A stretch of DNA of 7,407 nt from Chloroflexota bacterium. GTDB lineage: Bacteria; Chloroflexota; Limnocylindria; Limnocylindrales; CSP1-4. A program made the position numbers and the translations under genes. Numbering within the stretch: the stretch's first letter is position 1; each line of letters opens with the position of its first letter. Positions 1 through 6,899 of the stretch are shown here, piece after piece. The stretch spans positions 1 through 7,407 of the forward strand of contig JAKAMV010000504.1 in assembly GCA_021812735.1 (NCBI GenBank), in the 5' to 3' direction. The notes beneath the pieces are model-generated. The model worked only from the letters and a program-made list of their open reading frames with translations. It did no database searches and was not told the origin of the DNA.

Positions 1-18
1 GATCCGCTGCTTCGCCAT
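1..18 (-). CDS. rpsJ: Start of a gene after tuf, probably 30S ribosomal protein S10 (partial)
   Basis: Only six codons are inside the window. They read ATG GCG AAG CAG CGG ATC, giving M-A-K-Q-R-I. Many bacterial S10 proteins begin with MAKQ(K/R)IRIRLK, and tuf followed by rpsJ is a common join between the str and S10 operons, so S10 is the best guess. The ATG lies 3 nt after the tuf TAG stop. A GGAG Shine-Dalgarno sequence (plus-strand 25-28) sits 6 nt before it, inside the last codons of tuf. This suggests translational coupling. RpmG (L33), which often follows tuf in tRNA-tuf operons, also tends to begin MAK and cannot be excluded from so few residues. The gene continues outside the window. 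Confidence 0.55.
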
Positions 19-21
19 GCC

Positions 22-1218
<1,197 letters not shown>

Positions 1219-1243
1219 CGCGGCGCTATCGACTCCTCAGGTT

Positions 1244-1257
1244 GCGGACCGATCCGC
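1244..1257 (-). other. Small hairpin in the tRNA-Thr to tuf leader
   Basis: The plus-strand arms GCGGA (1244-1248) and TCCGC (1253-1257) pair around a 4-nt loop. The hairpin sits between the 3' end of tRNA-Thr(GGU) and the tuf Shine-Dalgarno. It has no following T-tract, so it is not a classical terminator. It could protect the 5' end of tuf mRNA after the tRNA is cut away, but this role is inferred and a chance hairpin is possible in GC-rich DNA. Confidence 0.35.
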
Positions 1258-1269
1258 TCAGAATGGGGC

Positions 1270-1345
1270 TGGAGCCCACAATCGGATTTGAACCGATGAC
1301 CTCTTCCTTACCAAGGAAGTGCTCTGCCGACTGAGCTATGTGGGC
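1270..1345 (-). tRNA. tRNA-Thr (anticodon GGU)
   Basis: A 76-nt cloverleaf can be drawn. The acceptor stem GCCCACA pairs with TGTGGGC, the discriminator is T, and CCA is encoded. The D stem is GCTC/GAGC. The anticodon stem CTTCC/GGAAG encloses loop TTGGTAA with anticodon GGT. The T stem ATCGG/CCGAT encloses TTCAAAT. It reads Thr codons ACC and ACU. It is the last tRNA before tuf, the same position as thrT (GGU) before tufB in E. coli. Confidence 0.97.
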
Positions 1346-1361
1346 CCGCAGGGAGAATGGC

Positions 1362-1446
1362 TGGTGGGCAGGAGAGGAATCGAACCTCTACAGCCGAAGG
1401 CGGCTGATTTACAGTCAGCTGAGCTCACCACCTGCTCAACCTACCC
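1362..1446 (-). tRNA. tRNA-Tyr (anticodon GUA)
   Basis: An 85-nt class II tRNA. The acceptor stem GGGTAGG pairs with CCTGCCC (one T-G wobble), the discriminator is A, and CCA is encoded. The D stem is GAGC/GCTC. The anticodon stem GCTGA/TCAGC encloses CTGTAAA with anticodon GTA. A long variable arm carries a GCC-TTC-GGC mini-hairpin, as expected of bacterial tRNA-Tyr. The T stem AGAGG/CCTCT encloses TTCGATT. Its 3' end is only 16 nt from the 5' end of tRNA-Thr(GGU). Confidence 0.97.
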
Positions 1447-1453
1447 ACGGTCG

Positions 1454-1502
1454 ACTGCGTTCCCGGGAGCTTCCCCGGCGTGGTGAAGAGGTCGAACGCA
1501 GT
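1454..1502 (-). other. Stem-loop in the spacer between tRNA-Thr(UGU) and tRNA-Tyr
   Basis: A perfect 9-bp inverted repeat, ACTGCGTTC (1454-1462) and GAACGCAGT (1494-1502), closes this 69-nt spacer. Immediately inside it a second stem, CCGGG (1463-1467) with CCCGG (1474-1478), stacks next to one arm and leaves a 15-nt bulge on the other side. It has no T-tract. A structure at this place could guide cutting of the tRNA precursor, but that is inference. It does not fold as a complete tRNA. Confidence 0.4.
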
Positions 1503-1515
1503 GCTCCTCTTCGAA

Positions 1516-1591
1516 TGGAGCCGACGACGGGACTCGAACCCGGAACCCGCGGTTTACAAAACCGCCGCTCTGCCAATTGAGCTACGTCGGC
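1516..1591 (-). tRNA. tRNA-Thr (anticodon UGU)
   Basis: A 76-nt cloverleaf. The acceptor stem GCCGACG pairs with CGTCGGC, the discriminator is T, and CCA is encoded. The D arm carries GCTC/GAGC. The anticodon stem GCGGT/ACCGC encloses TTTGTAA with anticodon TGT. The T stem CCGGG/CCCGT (last pair G-T wobble or open) encloses TTCGAGT. It reads ACA and, with wobble, other ACN codons. It is the first gene of the tRNA-tuf unit, about 40 nt downstream of the predicted transcription start. Confidence 0.97.
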
Positions 1592-1637
1592 ACGCGAGGC
1601 AGGAATCTACCGCAGGAAGGCTCCGCCCGCAACGCGT

Positions 1638-1667
1638 ATGGTACCGGCGGCCGCCGGAGAGGGTCAA
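1638..1667 (-). promoter_or_regulatory. Sigma70-type promoter for the tRNA-tuf operon
   Basis: The minus strand shows a -35 box TTGACC (1662-1667), an 18-nt spacer and a -10 box TACCAT (1638-1643). Transcription would start near 1630-1632, about 40 nt before tRNA-Thr(UGU). The bases after the -10 are ACGCGT, a fairly GC-rich discriminator of the kind found on stable-RNA promoters under growth-rate control. The spacer contains a perfect palindrome (separate entry). It is the only convincing promoter pair I found between rlmB and the tRNAs. Confidence 0.6.
1644..1657. repeat. 14-bp perfect palindrome in the tRNA-tuf promoter spacer
   Basis: CCGGCGGCCGCCGG is its own reverse complement and lies wholly between the -35 and -10 boxes. 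A repressor bound there would block RNA polymerase, so an operator is possible. All 14 bases are G or C in a GC-rich genome, so chance is a serious alternative. Confidence 0.4.
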
Positions 1668-1701
1668 GCATACACCGCGTCGCCCTGCCGAGGCCCCGTT
1701 C

Positions 1702-1766
1702 GTGACGCCGCTCGCCCGCCACCGCTCGCGCATCCGGCGGTTCAGCCCTCCCATCTGCGGCGTCAC
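1702..1766 (-). terminator. Long-loop inverted repeat at the rlmB stop, possible terminator
   Basis: Perfect 10-bp arms GTGACGCCGC (1702-1711) and GCGGCGTCAC (1757-1766) flank a 45-nt loop. The rlmB-side arm includes the TGA stop. A weaker inner stem, ACCGC (1721-1725) with GCGGT (1737-1741), lies in the loop. No T-tract follows in the transcribed direction, so this is not a standard intrinsic terminator. Its position between the end of the radA-rlmB unit and the tRNA promoter fits an end-of-transcript structure, with or without Rho. Confidence 0.3.
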
Positions 1767-3229
1767 CGGTCCGGCAGCAGCAGGTCGCCCGGGTCGGGCT
1801 CAACCGATCGATCCGCTGCGCGGCTCGGTGGTTCCGGCGGTGCCGCTGCGGGGCGCGGCCGCGCGTCGTCGCGTGATCCCTCGTCACCGGCGTCGCGCCG
1901 CTCGTCCGCGGGTGGGCCCTCCGGCGACAGGACGGGCGGTGCTGCCGCGAGTGGTCGCGGGACGGGCCGCTGCGCGGCGGCCTCGAAGAGCAGCACCGAC
2001 CCGGCCACGGCGGCGTTGAGCGACCCGACGTGACCCCGCATCGGGATCCGCACCACCAATTCGAGGCGTCGGCGCACCGGCCCGGTCATCCCCTTCCCTT
2101 CGCTGCCGACGACGAGCGCGAGCGGGCCCCGCAGATCGGCGTCGCGGTACGAAAGCGGCGCGTCCGCGTCGGCCCCCACGAGGTGCAGCCCCCGCGCACG
2201 CAGATCGGCCAGAGCGCCCGGAAGGTCGTCCACCGGGACCAGCAGCAGGTGTTCGACCGCGCCCGCGGACGCCTTGATCGCGGCTGGGGTCAGCGGCGCC
2301 GCGTTGCGCGTCGGGAAGATCACGCCGTGGACGCCACAGGCATCCGCGCTGCGCAGCAGGGTCCCCAGATTCTGCGGGTCCTCGAGCGAGTCGAGCACCA
2401 ACACAAAGGGCGGCTCGGAACGGGCAACCGCGCGCGCCAGCACGTCGTCGAGCGAGGCCCAGCGCCGCGGCCCGACCACGAGCGCCACTCCCTGGTGTCC
2501 GTCGAAGCCCGCCAGCGCCGTCAGCGTCCCGCCCGCTACCTCGACGACGGGGATGCGCAGTCTGGCCGCGTGGAGCACGAGCGCTTCGAGTGCCCCGCGG
2601 CGTTGCGGCACCACGAGGAGCCGGTGCGCAGGCCGGCGGGCAGCGAACGCCTCCTCGACCGGTCGCCGCCCAGCGACGAGCTCCTCGGCCGGGCCAACGA
2701 GCCGCTCACCTTCCCCGGGGCGGAGCTGCGCCGGCACGGATCGAGGCGCGGCGACGCCCTCCACCACCGGCCCCCCGCCGCGGCCCGGCATCGAGGACGG
2801 CCCGCGCGGTGCGGCACCCCTCCCCCGGGGCCCTTCGGCAAGGCTGGGGCGTTCCCACGGCCGTGGCGGGCGCCCAGCGCCCGGTCGCGCGGCCGGGCCG
2901 CGTTGCAGGGACTCGCGGCCACCCGAGGGCGGCGGCCACGCTCGACGATCGGGAGGCTCCCAGCCCCATGGTGCACGGCCGCCGGATGGTGCACGGCCGC
3001 CGGATGGTGCACGGCCGCCTGGGCGACCCCGCGGGCCCGACCCCGGGTTCCCTCCGCGCTGCGGCTGTCGATCCGGTCCACCCGGCCCGCCGGCGGGCCC
3101 CCCACCCTCACCGTGTTGCCCAGCGCCGCCCGGCGGCCCGTGCCGACCTTTCCCTCCGTGCTCGCCAGCGCCGCCCGGCGGCCCGTGCCGACCGTTGCGG
3201 CCCGCGCCTCCGCCGCTCCGATCAGCCAC
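1763..3229 (-). CDS. rlmB: SpoU-family rRNA 2'-O-methyltransferase, RlmB/TrmH type, with long disordered N-terminus
   Basis: The catalytic part has the three SpoU motifs: DPQNLG...R (284-289, Arg293), GSEGKG (375-380) and IPMRGHVGSLNAAVAG (395-410, with Ser403 and Asn405). An RNA-binding substrate domain precedes it (AGRRPVEEAF, about 196-205). RlmB of E. coli methylates G2251 of 23S rRNA using SAM; the exact target here is inferred. At 488 residues it is about twice the usual 240-270. Residues 1 to about 165 are Gly/Arg/Pro-rich, low complexity and contain internal repeats, and a Pro/Ala/acidic tail follows about 423. The GTG start overlaps the cysS end by 8 nt and has a GAGG Shine-Dalgarno 6 nt upstream (plus 3236-3239). 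The internal ATG at Met147 has no such site, so the long form is favoured. Confidence 0.9.
   Translation of the reverse strand: MADRSGGGAGRNGRHGPPGGAGEHGGKGRHGPPGGAGQHGEGGGPAGGPGGPDRQPQRGGNPGSGPRGRPGGRAPSGGRAPSGGRAPWGWEPPDRRAWPPPSGGRESLQRGPAARPGAGRPPRPWERPSLAEGPRGRGAAPRGPSSMPGRGGGPVVEGVAAPRSVPAQLRPGEGERLVGPAEELVAGRRPVEEAFAARRPAHRLLVVPQRRGALEALVLHAARLRIPVVEVAGGTLTALAGFDGHQGVALVVGPRRWASLDDVLARAVARSEPPFVLVLDSLEDPQNLGTLLRSADACGVHGVIFPTRNAAPLTPAAIKASAGAVEHLLLVPVDDLPGALADLRARGLHLVGADADAPLSYRDADLRGPLALVVGSEGKGMTGPVRRRLELVVRIPMRGHVGSLNAAVAGSVLLFEAAAQRPVPRPLAAAPPVLSPEGPPADERRDAGDEGSRDDARPRPAAAPPEPPSRAADRSVEPDPGDLLLPDR
2968..3021. repeat. Three tandem 18-bp repeats inside rlmB
   Basis: The plus-strand unit ATGGTGCACGGCCGCCGG occurs at 2968-2985 and 2986-3003 exactly, and at 3004-3021 with one mismatch (17 of 18). 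In the rlmB frame this encodes the hexapeptide GGRAPS twice and then GGRAPW. The near-identity at DNA level points to recent slippage or duplication. Confidence 0.95.
3120..3193. repeat. 29-bp direct repeat with 45-bp period inside rlmB
   Basis: A 29-bp sequence starting CCAGCGCCGCCCGG and ending GTGCCGACC occurs at 3120-3148 and again, identical, at 3165-3193. The 45-bp period equals 15 codons, so the frame is kept. In rlmB it encodes GRHGPPGGAG twice near the N-terminus (residues 13-22 and 28-37). Confidence 0.95.
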
Positions 3230-4634
3230 GTCGCGCCTCGGCAGCCCGGCGCCAGCGCTGCCCGTCCTTCGTGTCGGCGATCAGCACCCCCCGATCGGCC
3301 AGTTCGTCGCGCAGCCGGTCCGAGGTCGCCCAGTCGCGGCGAGCGCGGGCGGCAGCACGCTCCTCGAGGAGACGCGCCAGTTCCGGTTCCAGCTGCTCCG
3401 GCTCCTCCTCCATCACCCCGAGCACGCGGTCCAGGTCGCGCAGGAAGGCGGCCGCGGAGGACGCGTCGGCGGTCGAGAGCGCGCGCGCGTCGACGCGGCG
3501 GTTCAGCTCGCGCACGAGGTCGAAGACCGCGGCCAACGCCGGGGAGATATTGAGGTCGTCGTCGAGCGCCGCGGTGAACCTGGTCCGCGCTTCCTCGAGC
3601 AACGCCGGCAGCGCGGGATCACCCGGTCCGTCCTTGCGGTACGTGTCGAGCGCCGCCAGCGCGGTGGCCAGCCGGTCGACCGCCGCCGCCGCCGCGCGCA
3701 TCGACTCCTCGCCGAACTCGAGGGGCGCCCGGTAATGCGCCGCGATCAACGCATAGCGCAACGCCCGGGGCGAGTAGCCGCGCGCGTAGACGTCGGCCGG
3801 CCGCTCGATGTTGCCCGTCCGCTTGGCCATCTTCTCGCCGCCCATCTGCAGGTGGGCGCAGTGGAGCCAGGTTCGGACGAACTGCCGGCCGGTTGCGGCC
3901 TCGGATTGTGCAATCTCGTCCTCGTGGTGCGGAAAGATCAGGTCGACCCCGCCGGTGTGGATATCGAACGTTGGCCCGAGGTACCGCATGCTCATCGCGG
4001 AGCACTCGATGTGCCAGCCCGGTCGGCCGGGCCCGATGGCGGTCTCCCACCTCGGCTCGCCTTCCCGAGGGCCCTTCCAGAGCGCAAAGTCGCGGACGTC
4101 GTCTTTGTCGTATTCGTCGGACTCGACGCGCTCGCCGACCCGCTGCCGGGTCGGGTCCAAGCGGGCCAGTCGACCGTAGGCCGGCCAGCTCGCGATCCGA
4201 AAGAAGATCGAACCGTCGTCGGTCCGGTACGCGTGCCCCTTCGTGAGCAGCTGCTCGATCAGCGTCACCATCTCGGGGATGTGCTCCGTCGCGCGCGGCA
4301 TCACGTCCGGCGGCGTCATGCGCAGCCGACGGGCATCGTCGAGGAAGACCGCCGCGTAGCGCTCGGTCAGCGAGCGGATCGGCACGCCCTCCCGCCGGGC
4401 ATCGCGGATGATCTTGTCGTCGACGTCGGTGATGTTCATCACCCATGTCACGTCGAACCCCAGCCAGGCGAGATAGCGACGCAGCAGGTCCGCGAACAGG
4501 AAGCTCCGGAAGTTGCCCACGTGCGCAGGTGCGTACACGGTCGGACCGCACGTGTACATGCCGACATGGCCGGGCACGAACGGCACGAACGGCTCGGGCC
4601 GCCCCGTCAAGGTATTGGTCAAGCGCAGCGTCAT
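3222..4634 (-). CDS. cysS: Cysteinyl-tRNA synthetase
   Basis: This class Ia synthetase attaches cysteine to tRNA-Cys in the cytoplasm. Numbered from the ATG, the 470-residue protein shows TCGPTVY with zinc ligand Cys29, the HIGH-box equivalent HVGN (38-41), and the other zinc ligands Cys211 (WHIECSAMS), His236 and Glu240 (FPHHEDE). The KMSKS loop appears as KMAKR (268-272), within EKMAKRTGN, followed by a DALR helical region and the C-terminal anticodon-binding end. Length is normal for the family (about 460). The frame is also open to TTG and GTG starts 12 and 9 nt further upstream. I prefer the ATG at 4634 because it gives MTLRLTNTLTGR and has GGTGAG 4 nt before it (plus 4639-4644). It starts 13 nt after the ispDF stop. 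The KMSKS change is discussed as a finding. Confidence 0.96.
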   Translation of the reverse strand: MTLRLTNTLTGRPEPFVPFVPGHVGMYTCGPTVYAPAHVGNFRSFLFADLLRRYLAWLGFDVTWVMNITDVDDKIIRDARREGVPIRSLTERYAAVFLDDARRLRMTPPDVMPRATEHIPEMVTLIEQLLTKGHAYRTDDGSIFFRIASWPAYGRLARLDPTRQRVGERVESDEYDKDDVRDFALWKGPREGEPRWETAIGPGRPGWHIECSAMSMRYLGPTFDIHTGGVDLIFPHHEDEIAQSEAATGRQFVRTWLHCAHLQMGGEKMAKRTGNIERPADVYARGYSPRALRYALIAAHYRAPLEFGEESMRAAAAAVDRLATALAALDTYRKDGPGDPALPALLEEARTRFTAALDDDLNISPALAAVFDLVRELNRRVDARALSTADASSAAAFLRDLDRVLGVMEEEPEQLEPELARLLEERAAARARRDWATSDRLRDELADRGVLIADTKDGQRWRRAAEARRG

Positions 4635-4647
4635 CTGTCTCACCAAG

Positions 4648-5826
4648 TCATCGTCGCACCACCGTGGCCAGCGCCGTGGCCGCGACCCCCCGGCCGGCTC
4701 CCTCGTACCCGATCAGGTTGCCGCTCGACGCCTTCACCTCCACGAGCTGCGGCGGCAGGTCGAGCAGACGCGCGATGGCGTCGCGCATCGCTTCCAGGCG
4801 GGGGGCACCGAGCCGGGGGCGCGCCGCGCGAATCGTGACGTCCACACCGGACGGACGCCAGCCCGCCGCGGCCAGGCGCTCCACGACCGTGCGGAGCAGC
4901 TCCGCGCTGGCAATCCCACGCGTCGTCGGATCCCCGGCGGGGAAGAGGCGGCCCAGGTCCCCGAGCCCCGCCGCACCGAGCAGCGCGTCGGCCACGGCGT
5001 GCAGGGCGACGTCGCCGTCCGAGTGACCGCGCAACCGCGGGGCATCGGGGATCACGATCCCGCCGAGAGCCAGCCCGCCGCCCTCGCCGAAGGGATGCTC
5101 GTCCGCACCGTGCCCGACCCGCGGGAGGCCCAGGCGCGCGCTGAGGAGCGCCTCGGCGCGGGTCAGGTCCTCGGGAAGCGTCACCTTGAGGTTCGTGACG
5201 TCGCCGGGCACGGCCGTGACGGGGATACCCACCGCCTCGAGCAGCGCCGCCTCATCGGTGAACTCCCGCGCCCCTCTGGGCGGGAAGCTCGTCCAGGCCC
5301 GTTCCAGCAGCGCGCGGTGGACACCCTGGGGCGTCTGGGCGGCGGCGAGGCCAGACCGGTCGACCGTCTCCCCGACTCGGCCGCCAACCACCCGCTTCAG
5401 GGTTTCGGCCACGGGGACCACAGGGATCGCGGCGCCATGCGCGGTCGCCGTGACGGCCACCGCCGCGACGAGCGCGGGGGAGACCAGCGGACGGGCGCCG
5501 TCGTGGATCAGCACCACGGCCGTCTCGGTGGCAGCCACGCCCGCGGCGACCGACTCCTGGCGGCGCGACCCACCCGGCACCACACGCGCGCCCCGCGAGC
5601 GCAGCCAGGACTGTGCGGCGAGTTCCGCAACGCGGTGGGGGGCGGCGACCACGACGAGCCGGCGCACCGGCGACGCAGCGGCGAACGCGTCGAGCGTCCA
5701 GGCCAGCAGGGGTCGGCCCGCGAGCGGCGCGCTGAGCTTGTCGGCGCCCCCCATGCGCGTGCTCGACCCGGCCGCCACGATCACCGCGTCGACCGATCCC
5801 GGCGCCAGCCCGCTCGACCGCTCCAC
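4648..5826 (-). CDS. ispDF: Bifunctional IspD-IspF (MEP pathway) fusion enzyme
   Basis: One 392-residue chain carries two MEP-pathway enzymes. IspD (about 12-234) joins MEP and CTP to give CDP-methylerythritol; it shows AAGSSTRMGGADK (18-30), GGSRRQESV (85-93), HDGARPLV (108-115), AQTPQG (163-168), TDEAALLE (190-197) and TNLKVTLPEDL (from 211). IspF (about 236-392) cyclises CDP-ME 2-phosphate to MEcPP; it shows GHGADEH with zinc ligands Asp242 and His244, GHSDGDVALH (267-276) with zinc ligand His276, and KASSGNLIGYEGAG (365-378). The last motif differs from the usual TTTE form. IspE, the enzyme for the step between them, is not in the window. The start is GTG, 1 nt after the PIN-TRAM stop, with only a weak Shine-Dalgarno; no ATG lies before the first IspD motif. 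Confidence 0.95.
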   Translation of the reverse strand: MERSSGLAPGSVDAVIVAAGSSTRMGGADKLSAPLAGRPLLAWTLDAFAAASPVRRLVVVAAPHRVAELAAQSWLRSRGARVVPGGSRRQESVAAGVAATETAVVLIHDGARPLVSPALVAAVAVTATAHGAAIPVVPVAETLKRVVGGRVGETVDRSGLAAAQTPQGVHRALLERAWTSFPPRGAREFTDEAALLEAVGIPVTAVPGDVTNLKVTLPEDLTRAEALLSARLGLPRVGHGADEHPFGEGGGLALGGIVIPDAPRLRGHSDGDVALHAVADALLGAAGLGDLGRLFPAGDPTTRGIASAELLRTVVERLAAAGWRPSGVDVTIRAARPRLGAPRLEAMRDAIARLLDLPPQLVEVKASSGNLIGYEGAGRGVAATALATVVRR

Positions 5827-5827
5827 C

Positions 5828-6889
5828 TCAGTCGTCCACGGGTTGCGCGAACACCATGCGGCCGGCCACCGTCTGGAGCACGCGGGTCACGGTCACGGTG
5901 AGCTCACGGTCCATCCGCCGCGCGCCGCCTTCGACCACCACCATCGTCCCATCGTCGAGGAACGCGACACCCTGCCCGGGCTCCTTGCCCTCCTGGATGA
6001 CGTGCACCCGGATCTGGTCGCCCGGCAGGAACGCCGGCTTGACAGCGTTGGCCAGGGAGTTCACGTTGAGCACCCGGACCCCCTCCAGCTCGGCGACCTT
6101 GTTGAGGTTCAGGTCGTTGGTCAGGATCGAACCGCCGCGCGCCTTCGCGACGGCCACGAGCTTGGCGTCGCCCTCGGCGATGCCGGGCGGATCGGTCTCG
6201 CTGATCTCGACCCGGATGCGGTCGCTGCGGCGCAGCTCGTTGAGGATGTCCAGCCCACGCCGGCCGCGAGCCCGTTTACGGGCGTCGGACTGGTCTGCGA
6301 TGAACTGCAGCTCGGCCAGCACGAACCGCGGCACGATCAGCGTGCCGAACAGGAAGCCACTCGCCACGATGTCGGCGATGCGCCCGTCGATGATGGCGCT
6401 CGTGTCGACCACGATGAACGGCGCGCCGGGCGGGGTGGCCGGCTCGCGACGGGCGGGAAAGAGGCCGAGCGCTTCGAGCGCCGCGGCGAGGTCGTGGCGC
6501 TTGGCGACGGTCAGGCCGAGCATCCCCAGCCCCAGCACCAGCGACACGCCGATCGGCAGGTAGCGTCCGTACGGGTCCGGAAACCGCGCCAGGGGCAAGC
6601 CAAGCAACAGCCCCATCAGCAACCCGATCAGCAGCCCAGCGATGGCGGTCACGAACTCGCCCGTGGAGAGCGTCCGCACGCCGCGGATCAGCCACATCGC
6701 GGGCTCGATCGTCAGGTAGGGCAAGATGAGGAAGCCGACCGCGAGCCACGCCACGACCCACACGGCGAGCAGGAAATTGCCGCTGGGCGACTCGCTGAAC
6801 AGGCCCTGCCCCCCCACGTTCGTCGACGCGAGCTGGAGGCCGACCAGCATGCCAAGGATCGCGCCCAGCACTCGTACGAATCTGGACAT
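5828..6889 (-). CDS. Membrane-anchored PIN-TRAM domain protein, YacL type
   Basis: This 353-residue protein has four hydrophobic segments (about 5-20, 38-58, 80-100, 110-128), then a PIN nuclease fold and a C-terminal TRAM RNA-binding domain. The PIN acidic residues are visible: Asp162 (VVDTSAIIDGR), Glu193 (LAEL), Asp241 (AEGDAKL) and Asp259 (LTNDLNLNKV). TRAM spans about 287-345 (PGDQIRVHVIQEGKEPGQGVAFLDDGTMVVVEGG). B. subtilis YacL has this layout and lies in the same gene neighbourhood. The biological substrate of the family is not well established; RNA cleavage at the membrane is inferred from the domains. The open frame runs further upstream into radA, but the ATG at 6889 gives the first hydrophobic helix and agrees with a candidate promoter. 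I see no Shine-Dalgarno before it. Confidence 0.92.
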   Translation of the reverse strand: MSRFVRVLGAILGMLVGLQLASTNVGGQGLFSESPSGNFLLAVWVVAWLAVGFLILPYLTIEPAMWLIRGVRTLSTGEFVTAIAGLLIGLLMGLLLGLPLARFPDPYGRYLPIGVSLVLGLGMLGLTVAKRHDLAAALEALGLFPARREPATPPGAPFIVVDTSAIIDGRIADIVASGFLFGTLIVPRFVLAELQFIADQSDARKRARGRRGLDILNELRRSDRIRVEISETDPPGIAEGDAKLVAVAKARGGSILTNDLNLNKVAELEGVRVLNVNSLANAVKPAFLPGDQIRVHVIQEGKEPGQGVAFLDDGTMVVVEGGARRMDRELTVTVTRVLQTVAGRMVFAQPVDD

Positions 6890-6899
6890 CCGGCTGGCG

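Noticed and set aside
1447..1515. Could the tRNA spacer hide a fourth tRNA?
   Set aside because: I could not form acceptor, D, anticodon and T arms; only the nested inverted repeats are supported and no TTCGA-type T loop is correctly placed.
1480..2033. Plus-strand frames of 131-179 codons across the tRNA-rlmB junction
   Set aside because: They overlap tRNA-Thr(UGU), the promoter and the rlmB 3' end, and their translations are Arg/Pro-rich without any recognisable family.
2968..3021. Could the 18-bp repeats be a CRISPR array or iterons?
   Set aside because: The units abut with no spacers, keep a coding frame and lie inside rlmB, so they are a coding tandem repeat.
2030..3553. Plus-strand open frame of 507 codons opposite rlmB
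   Set aside because: It is explained by codon bias of the minus-strand rlmB and cysS genes; the repeats give it a repetitive look but no domain is visible.
2274..4838. Plus-strand open frame of 854 codons
   Set aside because: It lies antisense to rlmB, cysS and part of ispDF, which have clear family motifs. Its translation is Arg/Pro/Ser/Ala-rich with no recognisable domain, as expected of a shadow frame in GC-rich DNA.
4513..5901. Plus-strand open frame of 462 codons
   Set aside because: It is the antisense of ispDF and the cysS 5' end; its translation is low-complexity Arg/Gly/His-rich and has no family motif.
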